Numbered from the stretch's first letter, positions 6,500 through 14,827 are shown. The stretch is DNA of 19,615 nt from Actinomycetes bacterium (GCA_023437285.1 JAEZGP010000427.1:1-19615); one strand, 5' to 3'. Numbers and translations are program-made. The notes: generated from the sequence alone by a model not told the origin.

Positions 6500-7480
6500 G
6501 TGAGAGTGGCGCGACTGCACGGTCCGGGCGACATCCGGGTCGGCGACGAGGGGGTGCCGTCGGCCGGGGCGGGGGAGAGCCTCGTTCGGGTCGAGGCGGT
6601 CGGCCTGTGCGGCTCCGACCTGCACTGGTACGACGAGGGCGGGATCGGCGACGCGCGGCTGAGCCGGCCGTTGGTGATCGGCCACGAGTTCGCCGGCGTC
6701 GTGGTGGGCGGCCCGTTCGACGGGCAGCTCGTGGCCGTCGACCCGGCCGTGCCGTGCGGGACGTGCCCGAGCTGCCGGCGCGGGTACTACAACCTCTGCC
6801 CGGCCGTGGACTTCGCCGGGCACGGCACCAGCGACGGCGCGCTGCGCGAGTACCTGGTGTGGCCGACCGAGCACCTGCACCCGCTGCCCGCCAGCATGAC
6901 GGCCGCCGACGGCGCCATGCTGGAGCCGCTGGGCGTGGCCCTGCACGCCGTGGACCTCGGCCACGTGCACCTCGGCTCCACCGTCGCGGTCGTGGGCTGC
7001 GGCCCGATCGGGCTCCTGCTCGTCCAGTTGGCCCGCCGCGCCGGCGCGACCCGCGTGTACGCCATCGACCCGCTGGCGCACCGGCAGGCGGCCGCCGAGG
7101 CGTTCGGCGCCCACCCGCTGCCGCCGGACGCCAAGCTCGGGCCGGTGGGCCTCGCCGACGTGGTGTTCGAGGTCGCCGGCAACGACGAGGCCGTCCACAC
7201 CAGCCTGCTGGCGGCCCGGCCCGGGGCCCGTGTGGTGCTGGTCGGCATCCCCGACACCGACCGGACGTGCTTCACGGCGGCGCTGGCCCGCCGCAAAGGC
7301 CTGTCCCTGATCATGGCCCGTCGGATGAACGAGGTGTACTCCCGCGCGATCGCGCTGGTGGCCGCCGGCGACGTGGACGTGCGCTCGGTCGTCACCGACC
7401 GGTTCCCGCTCAGCCGCGCCGACGAGGCGCTCGCCACGGCGGCCCGGCGCGGCGGCCTCAAGGTGATCGTGGAACCCTGA
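6500..7480 (+). CDS. Zinc-dependent medium-chain alcohol/polyol dehydrogenase (idonate/sorbitol dehydrogenase-like)
   Basis: 326 residues if started at GTG 6500. It has the full MDR layout. Catalytic zinc residues are Cys37 (GLCGSDLHW), His62-Glu63 (GHEFAG) and Glu142 (LEPLG). Structural zinc cysteines are 86, 89, 92 and 100 (CGTCPSCRRGYYNLC). The NAD(P) Rossmann motif GCGPIG is at 166-171. The LCGSDLHWY segment resembles the sorbitol, L-idonate and xylitol dehydrogenase group, so a polyol or sugar acid is the likely substrate, but specificity cannot be read. Start choice is uncertain: GTG codons at 6479, 6500 and 6506 are in frame. GAGGGTGA favours 6506; the usual family opening (M-R-x-x-x-L-H-G-P-G-D) favours 6500. 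It is transcribed away from the regulator-flavoprotein gene; no pathway genes adjoin it. Confidence 0.9.
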   Translation: MRVARLHGPGDIRVGDEGVPSAGAGESLVRVEAVGLCGSDLHWYDEGGIGDARLSRPLVIGHEFAGVVVGGPFDGQLVAVDPAVPCGTCPSCRRGYYNLCPAVDFAGHGTSDGALREYLVWPTEHLHPLPASMTAADGAMLEPLGVALHAVDLGHVHLGSTVAVVGCGPIGLLLVQLARRAGATRVYAIDPLAHRQAAAEAFGAHPLPPDAKLGPVGLADVVFEVAGNDEAVHTSLLAARPGARVVLVGIPDTDRTCFTAALARRKGLSLIMARRMNEVYSRAIALVAAGDVDVRSVVTDRFPLSRADEALATAARRGGLKVIVEP

Positions 7481-7579
7481 GCGGCTGTCGGTATCACGAA
7501 TGCCGTCGCGGCGTGCGACGCCTACGATGACGGCCACGCCCCCGCCACACCGTGCGGACGGCGGTGGACGGGGGAGCGG

Positions 7580-7942
7580 ATGTCGGAGAATCTGGCGATG
7601 GAAAACGTGGTAGGCGGCGCGGTGCCCGAGCCGGTGACCCAGTGGCGTCCCGGGCGGGTCGTGCTGGGGGCCGCGCTCGGCGTGGCCGGGCACGTCCTGG
7701 CGCTCGTCGGCGCGTTCATCGCCGGCCGGTCGAGGGACGTCGGCGATGGTTTCGACGATCTGGCCGCCGTCGCCATGACATTTTTCGGTGTGCAGGCCGC
7801 GTTCCTCATCGCGGTCGTGGTGACCGCCGTGGTGCTGCTGGTGCGCCACCGCCGCGACCTGGCCGTCGGCCTGCTCGGCGGCTGGGCGCTCGGCACGGCG
7901 TTCTGCGTGCTGATCATGTCGGGCGTTGTCCCGGTCAGCTGA
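7580..7942 (+). CDS. Small membrane protein, three predicted membrane segments
   Basis: 120 residues with a strong ribosome site (GGGGAG, three bases before ATG). After a polar N-terminus of about 25 residues there are hydrophobic stretches at roughly 28-48, 62-87 and 96-115, with arginines (RHRRD) between the second and third. I do not recognise a family; it could be a DUF-type integral membrane protein. It lies 99 bases after the dehydrogenase in the same direction and may be co-transcribed, though nothing links their functions. Confidence 0.75.
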   Translation: MSENLAMENVVGGAVPEPVTQWRPGRVVLGAALGVAGHVLALVGAFIAGRSRDVGDGFDDLAAVAMTFFGVQAAFLIAVVVTAVVLLVRHRRDLAVGLLGGWALGTAFCVLIMSGVVPVS

Positions 7943-7980
7943 TCCGGACGGCGGGCCTGGTCGGGAAGGGCGCCGCGACG

Positions 7981-7998
7981 CGCAGCCGACACGCTGCG
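7981..7998. terminator. Hairpin between convergent genes
   Basis: CGCAGC at 7981-7986 pairs with GCTGCG at 7993-7998 around the loop CGACAC. It lies in the 72-base gap between two convergent genes, where a bidirectional terminator would be expected. There is no T tract on either side. Confidence 0.35.
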
Positions 7999-8014
7999 GG
8001 CCGCCGAGCCGCCG

Positions 8015-9010
8015 CTAACCCGGCGTGGGGCTGTCCGGCGGCGCGGCGCTGTCCAGGGCGGCGGCGATGGCGCGCAGGTGTACGGCCGTGGCGCGGCAGC
8101 AGCCGCCGATCAGGCGCGCCCCCGCGGCGATCCATTCCCGGGCCGTGCGCGGGTCGAGTGTCACCGTGCCGGTCCAGTCGCGGCGCACCGCGTCCCAACG
8201 TTCCCCGCTGTTGGGGTAGGCCAACCCGGGGCGCTTCGCGACGGACGTGGCGACGGCGACGGCCGCGGTCACGTCGGTGGGCGCGCAGCAGTTGACGCCG
8301 ACGGCGACGATCTCCCGTACCCCGACGGCCACCCCGAACGCCTCGTCGAGCGGCTGCCCGGCGGGGGTACGCGTACCGTCCACTGTGTACGACAGCCACG
8401 CCGGGGTGTCGAGCCCGGCTAGGGCCAGCATCAGCGCCTCGCCCTCGTCCGCGTCCGGCACCGTCTCGCAGGCGAGCACGTCGGCGCCTGCGTTGGCGAG
8501 CACCTCCAGGCGCGGGCGATGGAAGTCGACCAGTTCGTCGACGCTGAGCCCGTAGCGGCCCCGGTATTCCGACCCGTCCGCGAGCATCGCCCCGTACGGC
8601 CCCACGGAGGCGGCGATCCACACCGGGCCGGCGATGCCCTCGTCGTAGGCGCGCTCGCGGGCCTCGTCGGCCAGCGCGACGCTGCGGCGCAGCAACGCCT
8701 CGGCCCCGCCGGCGTCGATGCCGCGCCGCGCGAAGCCGGCCGTCGTGGCCTGGTAGCTGGCGGTCGTGATCACGCGCGCCCCGGCGCGCAGGAACGCGAG
8801 GTGGGCCTCGACCACGGCGCCCGGGTCGTCGATGAGCAGGCGCGCCGACCACAGGTAGTCGGTCAGGTCGCTGCCCGTGGCCGTCAACTGGGAGGCCAGG
8901 CCGCCGTCGAGGAGGACGACGCCGTGCTGCAACGTGCGGGCCAGATCGCCGCCGGCGGCGGCCCACGGCCCACCCGCGGCCACCAACCCGTCGGTCGTCG
9001 CGGTCTCCAT
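8015..9010 (-). CDS. mmuM: Homocysteine S-methyltransferase
   Basis: 331 residues from ATG at 9010 (GTG at 9013 is in frame immediately before it). It matches the MmuM/BHMT-type barrel. The opening LLDGGLASQL carries the conserved DGG..L motif. The zinc-binding cysteines are present as Cys241 in GVNCC and Cys304-Cys305 in GGCCR, at the usual positions near the C-terminus. The enzyme transfers a methyl group from S-methylmethionine (or S-adenosylmethionine) to homocysteine, forming methionine in the cytoplasm. The usual transporter partner mmuP is not next to it; the APC permease far downstream is separated by unrelated genes. No good ribosome site precedes the start (AGGTG only). Confidence 0.93.
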   Translation of the reverse strand: METATTDGLVAAGGPWAAAGGDLARTLQHGVVLLDGGLASQLTATGSDLTDYLWSARLLIDDPGAVVEAHLAFLRAGARVITTASYQATTAGFARRGIDAGGAEALLRRSVALADEARERAYDEGIAGPVWIAASVGPYGAMLADGSEYRGRYGLSVDELVDFHRPRLEVLANAGADVLACETVPDADEGEALMLALAGLDTPAWLSYTVDGTRTPAGQPLDEAFGVAVGVREIVAVGVNCCAPTDVTAAVAVATSVAKRPGLAYPNSGERWDAVRRDWTGTVTLDPRTAREWIAAGARLIGGCCRATAVHLRAIAAALDSAAPPDSPTPG

Positions 9011-9118
9011 CACCTATGAACCATATCGTCCTGAAGACGCCCATGAACAGGTCTCGCGATCGACCGGGTGCCGCAAGCGGCCGCCAACCAGGATTGACCC
9101 GCATGTTCTCCTTGACGC
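9011..9118. promoter_or_regulatory. Divergent promoter region of mmuM and the molybdopterin oxidoreductase
   Basis: 108 bases between two divergent starts must hold both promoters. TTGAC occurs at about 9095 and again at about 9112, but neither has a fitting -10. Neither start has a clear Shine-Dalgarno sequence. Confidence 0.3.
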
Positions 9119-11419
9119 ATGGCTACCAGGGCACCCCGGGACGACAACGGCGGACGCGACCACGAGGTTCACCCACCCTCGGTGGGGGGACCCAGCTCCG
9201 TGGCGGCCGGCGTGGCGGGGGTGGCGGCGGGCCTGTCGGCCGGTCTTTCCCAGATGGGGGTACGCCGCGGCGCACGCGCGCTGCTGCGCGTCAACCAGGT
9301 GGGCGGCTTCGACTGCCCGGGTTGTGCCTGGCCGGAGCCGGCCGGCGCGGACCGTTCGCACGTCGAGTTCTGCGAGAACGGCGTCAAGGCCGTCGCCGAG
9401 GAGGCCACGCTGCGCCGGGTGGGTCGCGAGTTCTTCGCGGCGCACCCGATCAGCGAACTGGCCGGGCGTACCGACCATTGGCTGGGCCAGCAGGGCCGGC
9501 TCACCGAGCCGATGATCCGCCGCGCCGGCGCCGACCGCTACGAGCCGATCGGCTGGGACGCGGCGATCGCCCTGGCCGCCGACACCCTGCGCGGCCTGTC
9601 CTCGCCCGACGAGGCGGTCTTCTACACGTCCGGCCGTACGTCCAACGAGGCGGCGTTCTGCTGGCAGCTGCTCGCCCGCGCGTACGGGACGAATAACTTG
9701 CCCGATTGCAGCAACATGTGCCACGAGTCCTCGGGGGTCGCGCTCACCGAGACGATCGGGATCGGCAAGGGCAGCGTCACCCTCGACGACCTGCACGCCG
9801 CCAAGCTCATCGTGGTCGTCGGGCAGAACCCCGGCACCAACCACCCGCGCATGCTCATGGCGTTGGAGCGGGCCAAGCGGGCCGGCGCCACGATCGTCGC
9901 GATCAACCCGTTGCCGGAGGCCGGCCTCATCAGGTTCAAAAACCCCCAGAAGGTACGCGGTTACGTCGGGTCGGGCACCCCGCTGGCCGACCACTTCCTG
10001 CAGATCAAGGTCGGCGGGGACCTGGCGCTGTTCGCGGCCGTCGGCGCGCTGCTGCTCGATCGGGACGCGGTCGATCACGCCTTTGTCGACGCGTACACCG
10101 TGGGGTTTGACAGCTACCGCGACGCGGCCCGCGGCCCCGACTGGGCGGCGACCACCGCGGCGACCGGGCTGACCCGCGAGGAGATCGAGACGCTCGCCGG
10201 GCTGTTCGCCGACTCGCCCGCGACCATCGTGTGCTGGGCCATGGGCCTCACCCAGCAGCGCGACGCCGTCGCGACCATCCGCGAGATCGTCAACGTGCAG
10301 CTGCTGCGCGGCATGATCGGCCGGCCCGGGGCGGGCCTGTGCCCGGTGCGCGGGCACTCCAACGTGCAGGGCGACCGCACCATGGGCATCGTCGAGCGGC
10401 CCCCGGCGTGGGCGGACGCGCTGGGGGAGTACTTCGGTTTCGCGGTGCCGCGCGAGCACGGTTACGACACCGTCAACGCGACCCGGGCCATGCGCGACGG
10501 CCGGGTACGCGCGTTCCTGGCGCTGGGCGGCAACTTCGCCGCCGCGACACCCGACACGGCCGTCACCGAGGCGGCGCTGCGCTCGGTCGACCTGACCGTG
10601 CACATGTCGACGAAGCTCAACCGCTCCCACGTCGTGCCCGGGCAGGTGTCGCTGATCCTGCCCTGCCTCGGCCGCACCGAGCGCGACGGCGACCAGTTCG
10701 TCACCGTCGAGGACTCGATGTCGGCCGTGCACGCCTCCCGGGGCCGCCTGCGGCCCGCCTCGCCGGACCTGCGCTCCGAAGTGGCCATCGTCGCGGCGCT
10801 CGGCCGCGCGCTGCTCGGCGACGCCACCGACCCGGTGCCCGGCCGGCCCGCGCTGCCCTGGACGGCGTTCGCCGCCGACTACGCGGCCGTGCGGCGGGCC
10901 ATCGCGGACGTGGTGCCGGGCTTCGAGAACTTCGAGGCGCGGGTGGCCGGCGACGGGTTCACGCTGCCGCACCCGCCGCGCGACGCGCGACGCTTCCCGA
11001 CCCCGTCCGGGCGGGCGGTGTTCACGGTGAACCGGCCGACCGCGCTTCACGTGCCGGCGGGGCGGTTGCTGCTGCAGACGGTACGCAGCCACGATCAGTA
11101 CAACACCACGATCTACGGGCTGGACGACCGCTACCGGGGCATCCGCGGCGGCCGGCGGGTCGTGTTCGTCGCCCCGGCCGATCTCGACGCGCTCGGCATC
11201 GCGGACGGGTCCCTTGTGGACGTGGTGTCCGAGTGGGCCGACGGCGTCGAGCGGCGCGCTCCCGCGTTCCGGGTCGTGGCCTACCCGACGGCGCCGGGCT
11301 GCGCGGCCGCCTACTTCCCGGAGGCCAACGTCCTCGTGCCGCTGGACTCCACGGCCGACGGCTCCAACACCCCCACCTCCAAACAGATCGTCGTACGGCT
11401 GGAGCCCGTCAGTGGGTAG
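9119..11419 (+). CDS. Molybdopterin oxidoreductase, YdeP/formate-dehydrogenase-alpha-like
   Basis: 766 residues, the normal length for this family. It matches E. coli YdeP-type proteins from the N-terminus on: GFDCPGCAWPEP (Cys66, Cys69) and EFCENG (Cys85), FYTSGRTSNEAAF, PDCSNMCHESSG, GQNPGTNHPRML, RGHSNVQGDRTMGI, TKLNRSH, RSHDQYNTTIYG and a C-terminal PEANVLVPLD. Cys201 in SNMCHES sits where formate dehydrogenases have the Sec/Cys molybdenum ligand. Only three N-terminal cysteines are seen, so a standard four-Cys Fe-S cluster is doubtful. The substrate of this family is not established; YdeP is tied to acid resistance in E. coli. The ATG has no good ribosome site, so a start slightly downstream is possible. 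fdhD overlaps its end and probably serves it. No twin-arginine signal, so cytoplasmic. Confidence 0.92.
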   Translation: MATRAPRDDNGGRDHEVHPPSVGGPSSVAAGVAGVAAGLSAGLSQMGVRRGARALLRVNQVGGFDCPGCAWPEPAGADRSHVEFCENGVKAVAEEATLRRVGREFFAAHPISELAGRTDHWLGQQGRLTEPMIRRAGADRYEPIGWDAAIALAADTLRGLSSPDEAVFYTSGRTSNEAAFCWQLLARAYGTNNLPDCSNMCHESSGVALTETIGIGKGSVTLDDLHAAKLIVVVGQNPGTNHPRMLMALERAKRAGATIVAINPLPEAGLIRFKNPQKVRGYVGSGTPLADHFLQIKVGGDLALFAAVGALLLDRDAVDHAFVDAYTVGFDSYRDAARGPDWAATTAATGLTREEIETLAGLFADSPATIVCWAMGLTQQRDAVATIREIVNVQLLRGMIGRPGAGLCPVRGHSNVQGDRTMGIVERPPAWADALGEYFGFAVPREHGYDTVNATRAMRDGRVRAFLALGGNFAAATPDTAVTEAALRSVDLTVHMSTKLNRSHVVPGQVSLILPCLGRTERDGDQFVTVEDSMSAVHASRGRLRPASPDLRSEVAIVAALGRALLGDATDPVPGRPALPWTAFAADYAAVRRAIADVVPGFENFEARVAGDGFTLPHPPRDARRFPTPSGRAVFTVNRPTALHVPAGRLLLQTVRSHDQYNTTIYGLDDRYRGIRGGRRVVFVAPADLDALGIADGSLVDVVSEWADGVERRAPAFRVVAYPTAPGCAAAYFPEANVLVPLDSTADGSNTPTSKQIVVRLEPVSG

Positions 11420-12239
11420 GACCGCGGCCCGCCGGCCCATCGTCCACATCGACGTCGGCACCGGGGTGTCCCGCCGGCCGGACACCGTGGCGGCCGAGGA
11501 GCCGCTGGAGATCCGCGTCGGGCGGGCCCCGATCGCGGTCACCATGCGTACCCCCGGCGACGACCTCGACCTGGCACTCGGCTTCCTGCTCACCGAGGGC
11601 GTCATCGCGGCCGCGTCCGACGTGCGTACCGCCCAGCTGTGCGCGGGCGACAACGCGCCGAACACGTACAACGTGGTCGACGTGCGGCTCGCCGACGGCG
11701 TCGCGCCGCCCGCGACGGATCCGACCCGCAACTTCTACACGACCAGTTCGTGCGGCGTCTGCGGCAAGGCCAGCATCGACGCCGTGCGTACCCGGTCGCG
11801 CTACCCGGTCGCCGCCGACCCGCTGCGGCTGCCGGCGGCGCTGGTGGCGTCCCTGCCCGGGCGGTTGCGGGCGGCGCAGCCCGGCTTCGACCGCACCGGC
11901 GGCCTGCACGCCGCCGGCCTGTTCACCGCCGACGGCGACCTGCTGTGCGTACGCGAGGACATCGGCCGGCACAACGCCGTGGACAAGGTGATCGGTTGGG
12001 CGGTGCGGGAATCACGGTTGCCGCTGACCGGGCACGTGCTCGTGGTCAGCGGCCGGGCCAGCTTCGAACTGACCCAGAAGGCGTCCATGGCCGGCATCCC
12101 GGCGCTGGTGGCGGTCTCGGCGCCGAGCACCCTCGCCGTCGACCTGGCCGCCGAGGTCGGGCTCACGCTGGTCGCCTTCGCCCGGGGTACGACCATGAAC
12201 GTGTACGCGGGCAGCGAGCGCATCGCGGACGTCCCGTAG
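11412..12239 (+). CDS. fdhD: Formate dehydrogenase accessory sulfurtransferase FdhD
   Basis: 275 residues from GTG at 11412, eight bases inside the end of the oxidoreductase gene, with GGAG seven bases upstream. The start residues MGRTAARR and the following PLEIRVGRAPIAVTMRTPGDD fit the usual FdhD N-terminus. The conserved catalytic pair is Cys114 and Cys117 (SSCGVCGK). Other FdhD signatures are TGGLHAAGLF, REDIGRHNAVDKVIG and GRASFELTQKA. FdhD passes sulfur from a cysteine desulfurase to the molybdenum cofactor of formate-dehydrogenase-like enzymes. The overlap implies translational coupling and makes the upstream oxidoreductase its probable client. A longer frame back to 11214 is only a shadow of that gene. 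Confidence 0.95.
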   Translation: MGRTAARRPIVHIDVGTGVSRRPDTVAAEEPLEIRVGRAPIAVTMRTPGDDLDLALGFLLTEGVIAAASDVRTAQLCAGDNAPNTYNVVDVRLADGVAPPATDPTRNFYTTSSCGVCGKASIDAVRTRSRYPVAADPLRLPAALVASLPGRLRAAQPGFDRTGGLHAAGLFTADGDLLCVREDIGRHNAVDKVIGWAVRESRLPLTGHVLVVSGRASFELTQKASMAGIPALVAVSAPSTLAVDLAAEVGLTLVAFARGTTMNVYAGSERIADVP

Positions 12240-12281
12240 CGTTGCGGGCGCCCCGCCAGCGAACCTGGTCGATCAGGCAGG

Positions 12282-13184
12282 ATGCCCCGGGTGGCGCGGG
12301 ATGTGGTGGTCGTCGGGGGTACGGGCGTCGACACGATCGTGCGGGTGCCGGAGCTGCCCGTACCGCTTGCGGATTCGGTGATGACGCCGGGGATCGGCGA
12401 CTGGGCGGGGCACACCGGGTACGGCGTGGCGCTGGGCTGCCACTCGCTCGGCCTGGCCACGACGCTGCTCGACCTCATCGGGGAGGACCCGCAGGGCGAC
12501 CTCGTGCGGGGCGAGTGCGCGCGGCGGGGCGTCGACCTGCGCTACCAGGTCTCGCCGCTCGGGACCCGGCGGGCCGTGAACCTCGTGGACGGGCAGGGCC
12601 GGCGGATGTCGTTCTACGACGCCCGCGACTCGCCCGACCTGCGCCTGCCGCGCGAGTTCTACCTGCCGCACGTGCGCGGCGCGCGGCACGTGCACCTGTC
12701 CATCATGGACTTCGCCCGGCACCTGTTCGACGACCTGCTCGACCTGGGCATCCCCACGTCGACGGATCTGCACGACTGGGACGGGGTCGACCCGTACCAC
12801 TGGGAGTTCGCCCGACAGGCCGACGTCGTGACGTTGAGCGTCGCGCGGATCAGCGACCGGTTCCGCGAGGTCATGGGGCGCGTCGTCGCCGAGGGCCGCG
12901 CGCAGGTGGTGATCGCGACGGCGGGTGCGGACGGGTGCTACGTGCTCGCGCGCGGGCAGGACGGCGTGCGGCACGTGCCGGCCGCGACCCCGACCCGGGC
13001 GGTGGTGGACAGCAATGGCGCCGGCGACGCGTTCGTGTCCGGGTTCCTCTACGGCCGGCTCGCGGGCTGGCCGCTGGAGCGCTGCGTGCGGGCCGGTACG
13101 GTCGCGGGCGCCTACGCGTGCGGCGCGCAGGGCACGCACGCCGAGGTCATCGACGCGCCGGGGTTGCTGGCGGCGCTGGCGTGA
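12282..13184 (+). CDS. PfkB-family carbohydrate (ribokinase-like) kinase
   Basis: 300 residues. The N-terminus has the family strand DVVVVGGTGVDTIV and a substrate-binding segment DWAGHTGYGVALGCHSLGL. The C-terminal signature is DSNGAGDAF at 243-251 with Asp249 as the expected catalytic base. Such enzymes phosphorylate a sugar, nucleoside or related alcohol with ATP; substrate cannot be read and no sugar genes adjoin it. ATG at 12282 or GTG at 12291 could be the start; AGGA at 12279 favours the GTG. It follows fdhD by 42 bases in the same direction and may be read through from it. Its last 38 bases overlap the end of the convergent AraC regulator gene. Confidence 0.9.
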   Translation: MPRVARDVVVVGGTGVDTIVRVPELPVPLADSVMTPGIGDWAGHTGYGVALGCHSLGLATTLLDLIGEDPQGDLVRGECARRGVDLRYQVSPLGTRRAVNLVDGQGRRMSFYDARDSPDLRLPREFYLPHVRGARHVHLSIMDFARHLFDDLLDLGIPTSTDLHDWDGVDPYHWEFARQADVVTLSVARISDRFREVMGRVVAEGRAQVVIATAGADGCYVLARGQDGVRHVPAATPTRAVVDSNGAGDAFVSGFLYGRLAGWPLERCVRAGTVAGAYACGAQGTHAEVIDAPGLLAALA

Positions 13185-14172
13185 CGTCCGTGGCGCGAAA
13201 CGCGCGCCGGTACGCCGACGGCGACGTGCGCATCACGCGCGTGAAGTGGTGGCGGAACGTCACCGCCGTCTCGAAGCCGACCCGCGCGGCGACCTCCTCG
13301 ACGGGCGTCGCGGTCGCCTCCAGCAGCGGCAGGCTGGCCTGCACGCGTTGGGCGATCAGCCAGCGGATCGGGCTCGTGCCGGTGCGCCGCGCGAAGTGGC
13401 GCAGGTAGGACCGCGTCGACATGTGGGCTCGGGCCGCCATCGCGGCGACGCTGATCGGTTCGTCGAGGCGCTGCAGGGCCCACGTCATGCTGGCGCCGAC
13501 GGGGTCGACGTCGTCGGTCTCCGGTACGGGCGTCTGGATGAACTGCGCCTGGCCCCCGTCGCGGTGCGGCGGGATGACCAGCCGCCGGGCCACCGCGTTG
13601 GCCACGCTCGGGCCGAAGTCGCGCCGCACCAGGTGCAGGCACAGGTCGAGGCCGGCCGCGCTGCCGGCGCTGGTCAGCACGTCGCCCTCGTCGACGTAGA
13701 GCACGTCCGGGTGCACGGTCACGGCGGGGAACCGCTCGCGCAGCAGGTCCGCGTACCGCCAGTGGGTCGCCGCCCCACGCCCGTCGAGCAGACCGGCCGC
13801 CGCGAGCGCGAACGCCCCCGAGCAGATGGACACGATCCGTGCCCCCTTGCGGTGCGCCGCCCGCAGGGCCGTCAAAAGATCAGAATCAACCTCCCCGTGT
13901 ACGTCCGCAACGCCCGGCACGATCAGGGTGTCCGCGTCGGCGAAGGTCCCCAGCCCGTACGCGGTCTGTATCGTCGCCCCGCCGACCAGGCGCACCGGGC
14001 CGGGCTTCACGGCGCAGACAACGTACTCGTACCAGGGGACGTCGAGTTCCGGGCGGGCCAGCCCGAACACCTCCGAGGCGATGCCGACCTCGAACCCGGT
14101 CATCCCCTCGTACGCGAGGACGGCGATCGTGGGGCCGCGCCGTCGGGGCGGGGAGAGGTCCCGGGTCAGCAT
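13147..14172 (-). CDS. GlxA/FtrA-like transcriptional regulator (DJ-1/PfpI domain plus AraC helix-turn-helix)
   Basis: 341 residues. Residues about 13-190 are a class I glutamine amidotransferase-like (DJ-1/PfpI) domain with Cys117 at the nucleophile elbow (SICSGAFALA). Residues about 225-330 form the double AraC helix-turn-helix (PISVAAMAARAHMSTRSYLRHF; VEEVAARVGFETAVTFRHHF). In this family the DJ-1-like part senses a small molecule and is usually not an enzyme. It is divergent from a rhodanese gene only 71 bases away, which it probably controls (inference). The ATG has no Shine-Dalgarno sequence, but TAATAT lies six bases before it, which suggests a leaderless message. Confidence 0.92.
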   Translation of the reverse strand: MLTRDLSPPRRRGPTIAVLAYEGMTGFEVGIASEVFGLARPELDVPWYEYVVCAVKPGPVRLVGGATIQTAYGLGTFADADTLIVPGVADVHGEVDSDLLTALRAAHRKGARIVSICSGAFALAAAGLLDGRGAATHWRYADLLRERFPAVTVHPDVLYVDEGDVLTSAGSAAGLDLCLHLVRRDFGPSVANAVARRLVIPPHRDGGQAQFIQTPVPETDDVDPVGASMTWALQRLDEPISVAAMAARAHMSTRSYLRHFARRTGTSPIRWLIAQRVQASLPLLEATATPVEEVAARVGFETAVTFRHHFTRVMRTSPSAYRRAFRATDVTPAPPATPARR

Positions 14173-14178
14173 GGCGAA

Positions 14179-14184
14179 ATATTA
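14179..14184 (-). promoter_or_regulatory. -10 element TAATAT, leaderless promoter of the AraC-type regulator
   Basis: On the minus strand TAATAT is followed by six bases (TTCGCC) and then the ATG, so transcription would start at or within a base of the start codon. The -35 region (about 14202-14207) is not a good consensus match, as often seen with activated or autoregulated promoters. Confidence 0.55.
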
Positions 14185-14189
14185 GCGAA

Positions 14190-14206
14190 TGGCGTCTATC
14201 GCGCCA
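14190..14206. promoter_or_regulatory. Dyad TGGCG-N7-CGCCA, candidate operator in the divergent promoter
   Basis: TGGCG (14190-14194) and CGCCA (14202-14206) are perfect inverted arms around seven bases. The dyad covers the spacer and -35 area of the regulator promoter and lies 38 bases before the rhodanese ATG, so one bound protein could affect both genes. Confidence 0.4.
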
Positions 14207-14243
14207 CTGTCGCGGATGCGGGCCGGGCCGCGAGGCTGATGGC

Positions 14244-14765
14244 ATGACGACAACGGCTGATGGCAGCATTCAAACGGCTCGCGGCGGGACGGCGGAAACG
14301 GCGGCCGCGTCGCGCGTACTCAGCACTGGTTTCGCCACCGCGGAGGCGGCGGTGGCCCACTTCGCCCGGCGCCTCACGCTGGAGGCCGACGTCAGTGACG
14401 TCCAGGCGGACCTGGCCGCGGGAGTCGAGGGCCTGGTGGTGGTCGACAGCCGGTCGGCCCTGGCCTGGCAGCAGGGGCACCTGCCGGGGGCGCTGCACCT
14501 GCCCACGGCGGAGATCGCGGCGCGTGCCGAGTCGCTGATCCCGCGCACGTCGGCGGTGGTGACCTACTGCTGGGGGCCGGGCTGCAACGGCGCGACGCGC
14601 GCCGCGCTGGCCTTCGCCACGTTGGGGTACCGGGTGAAGGAAATGATCGGCGGCTACGAGTACTGGGTCCGCGAGGGCTTCCCGGTGGTTACCGCGCTCG
14701 GCCGGGTGAGTAGGCCCGTCGATCCGCTCACCGCGCCGGCCGACTCGGCCACCTGCGCCTGCTGA
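14244..14765 (+). CDS. Rhodanese-domain sulfurtransferase
   Basis: 173 residues from ATG 14244, with GAGG eight bases upstream; the open frame extends further back but only as antisense of the regulator gene. A single rhodanese domain spans about 55-150: VVVDSRSALAWQQGHLPGALHLP, then the active-site loop with Cys109 (TYCWGPGCNGATRAA) and the closing GGYEYWVREGFPV. Cys109 would carry the persulfide; Cys114 lies in the same loop, an unusual second thiol that could form a disulfide. The protein ends in Cys-Ala-Cys. Such proteins move sulfane sulfur; the physiological acceptor is unknown. Expression is probably under the divergent AraC-type regulator. Confidence 0.9.
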   Translation: MTTTADGSIQTARGGTAETAAASRVLSTGFATAEAAVAHFARRLTLEADVSDVQADLAAGVEGLVVVDSRSALAWQQGHLPGALHLPTAEIAARAESLIPRTSAVVTYCWGPGCNGATRAALAFATLGYRVKEMIGGYEYWVREGFPVVTALGRVSRPVDPLTAPADSATCAC

Positions 14766-14827
14766 ACGGCCCCCGCTTCGTCCTTGTCGGCGGATACCCG
14801 GCTGCGTAGCGCATCGTTACCGTAAGG

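Noticed and set aside
6464..7849. 461-residue minus-strand frame over the dehydrogenase and small membrane protein
   Set aside because: Antisense shadow rich in His, Arg and Gly; the plus strand shows complete zinc and Rossmann motifs.
8015..9010. mmuM and the APC permease as one S-methylmethionine uptake module
   Set aside because: They are more than 8 kb apart with unrelated genes on both strands between them, and the permease adjoins its own FadR-type regulator.
13839..14243. 135-residue N-terminal extension of the rhodanese
   Set aside because: Antisense of the AraC-type regulator start and promoter; the rhodanese ATG at 14244 has a GAGG site.
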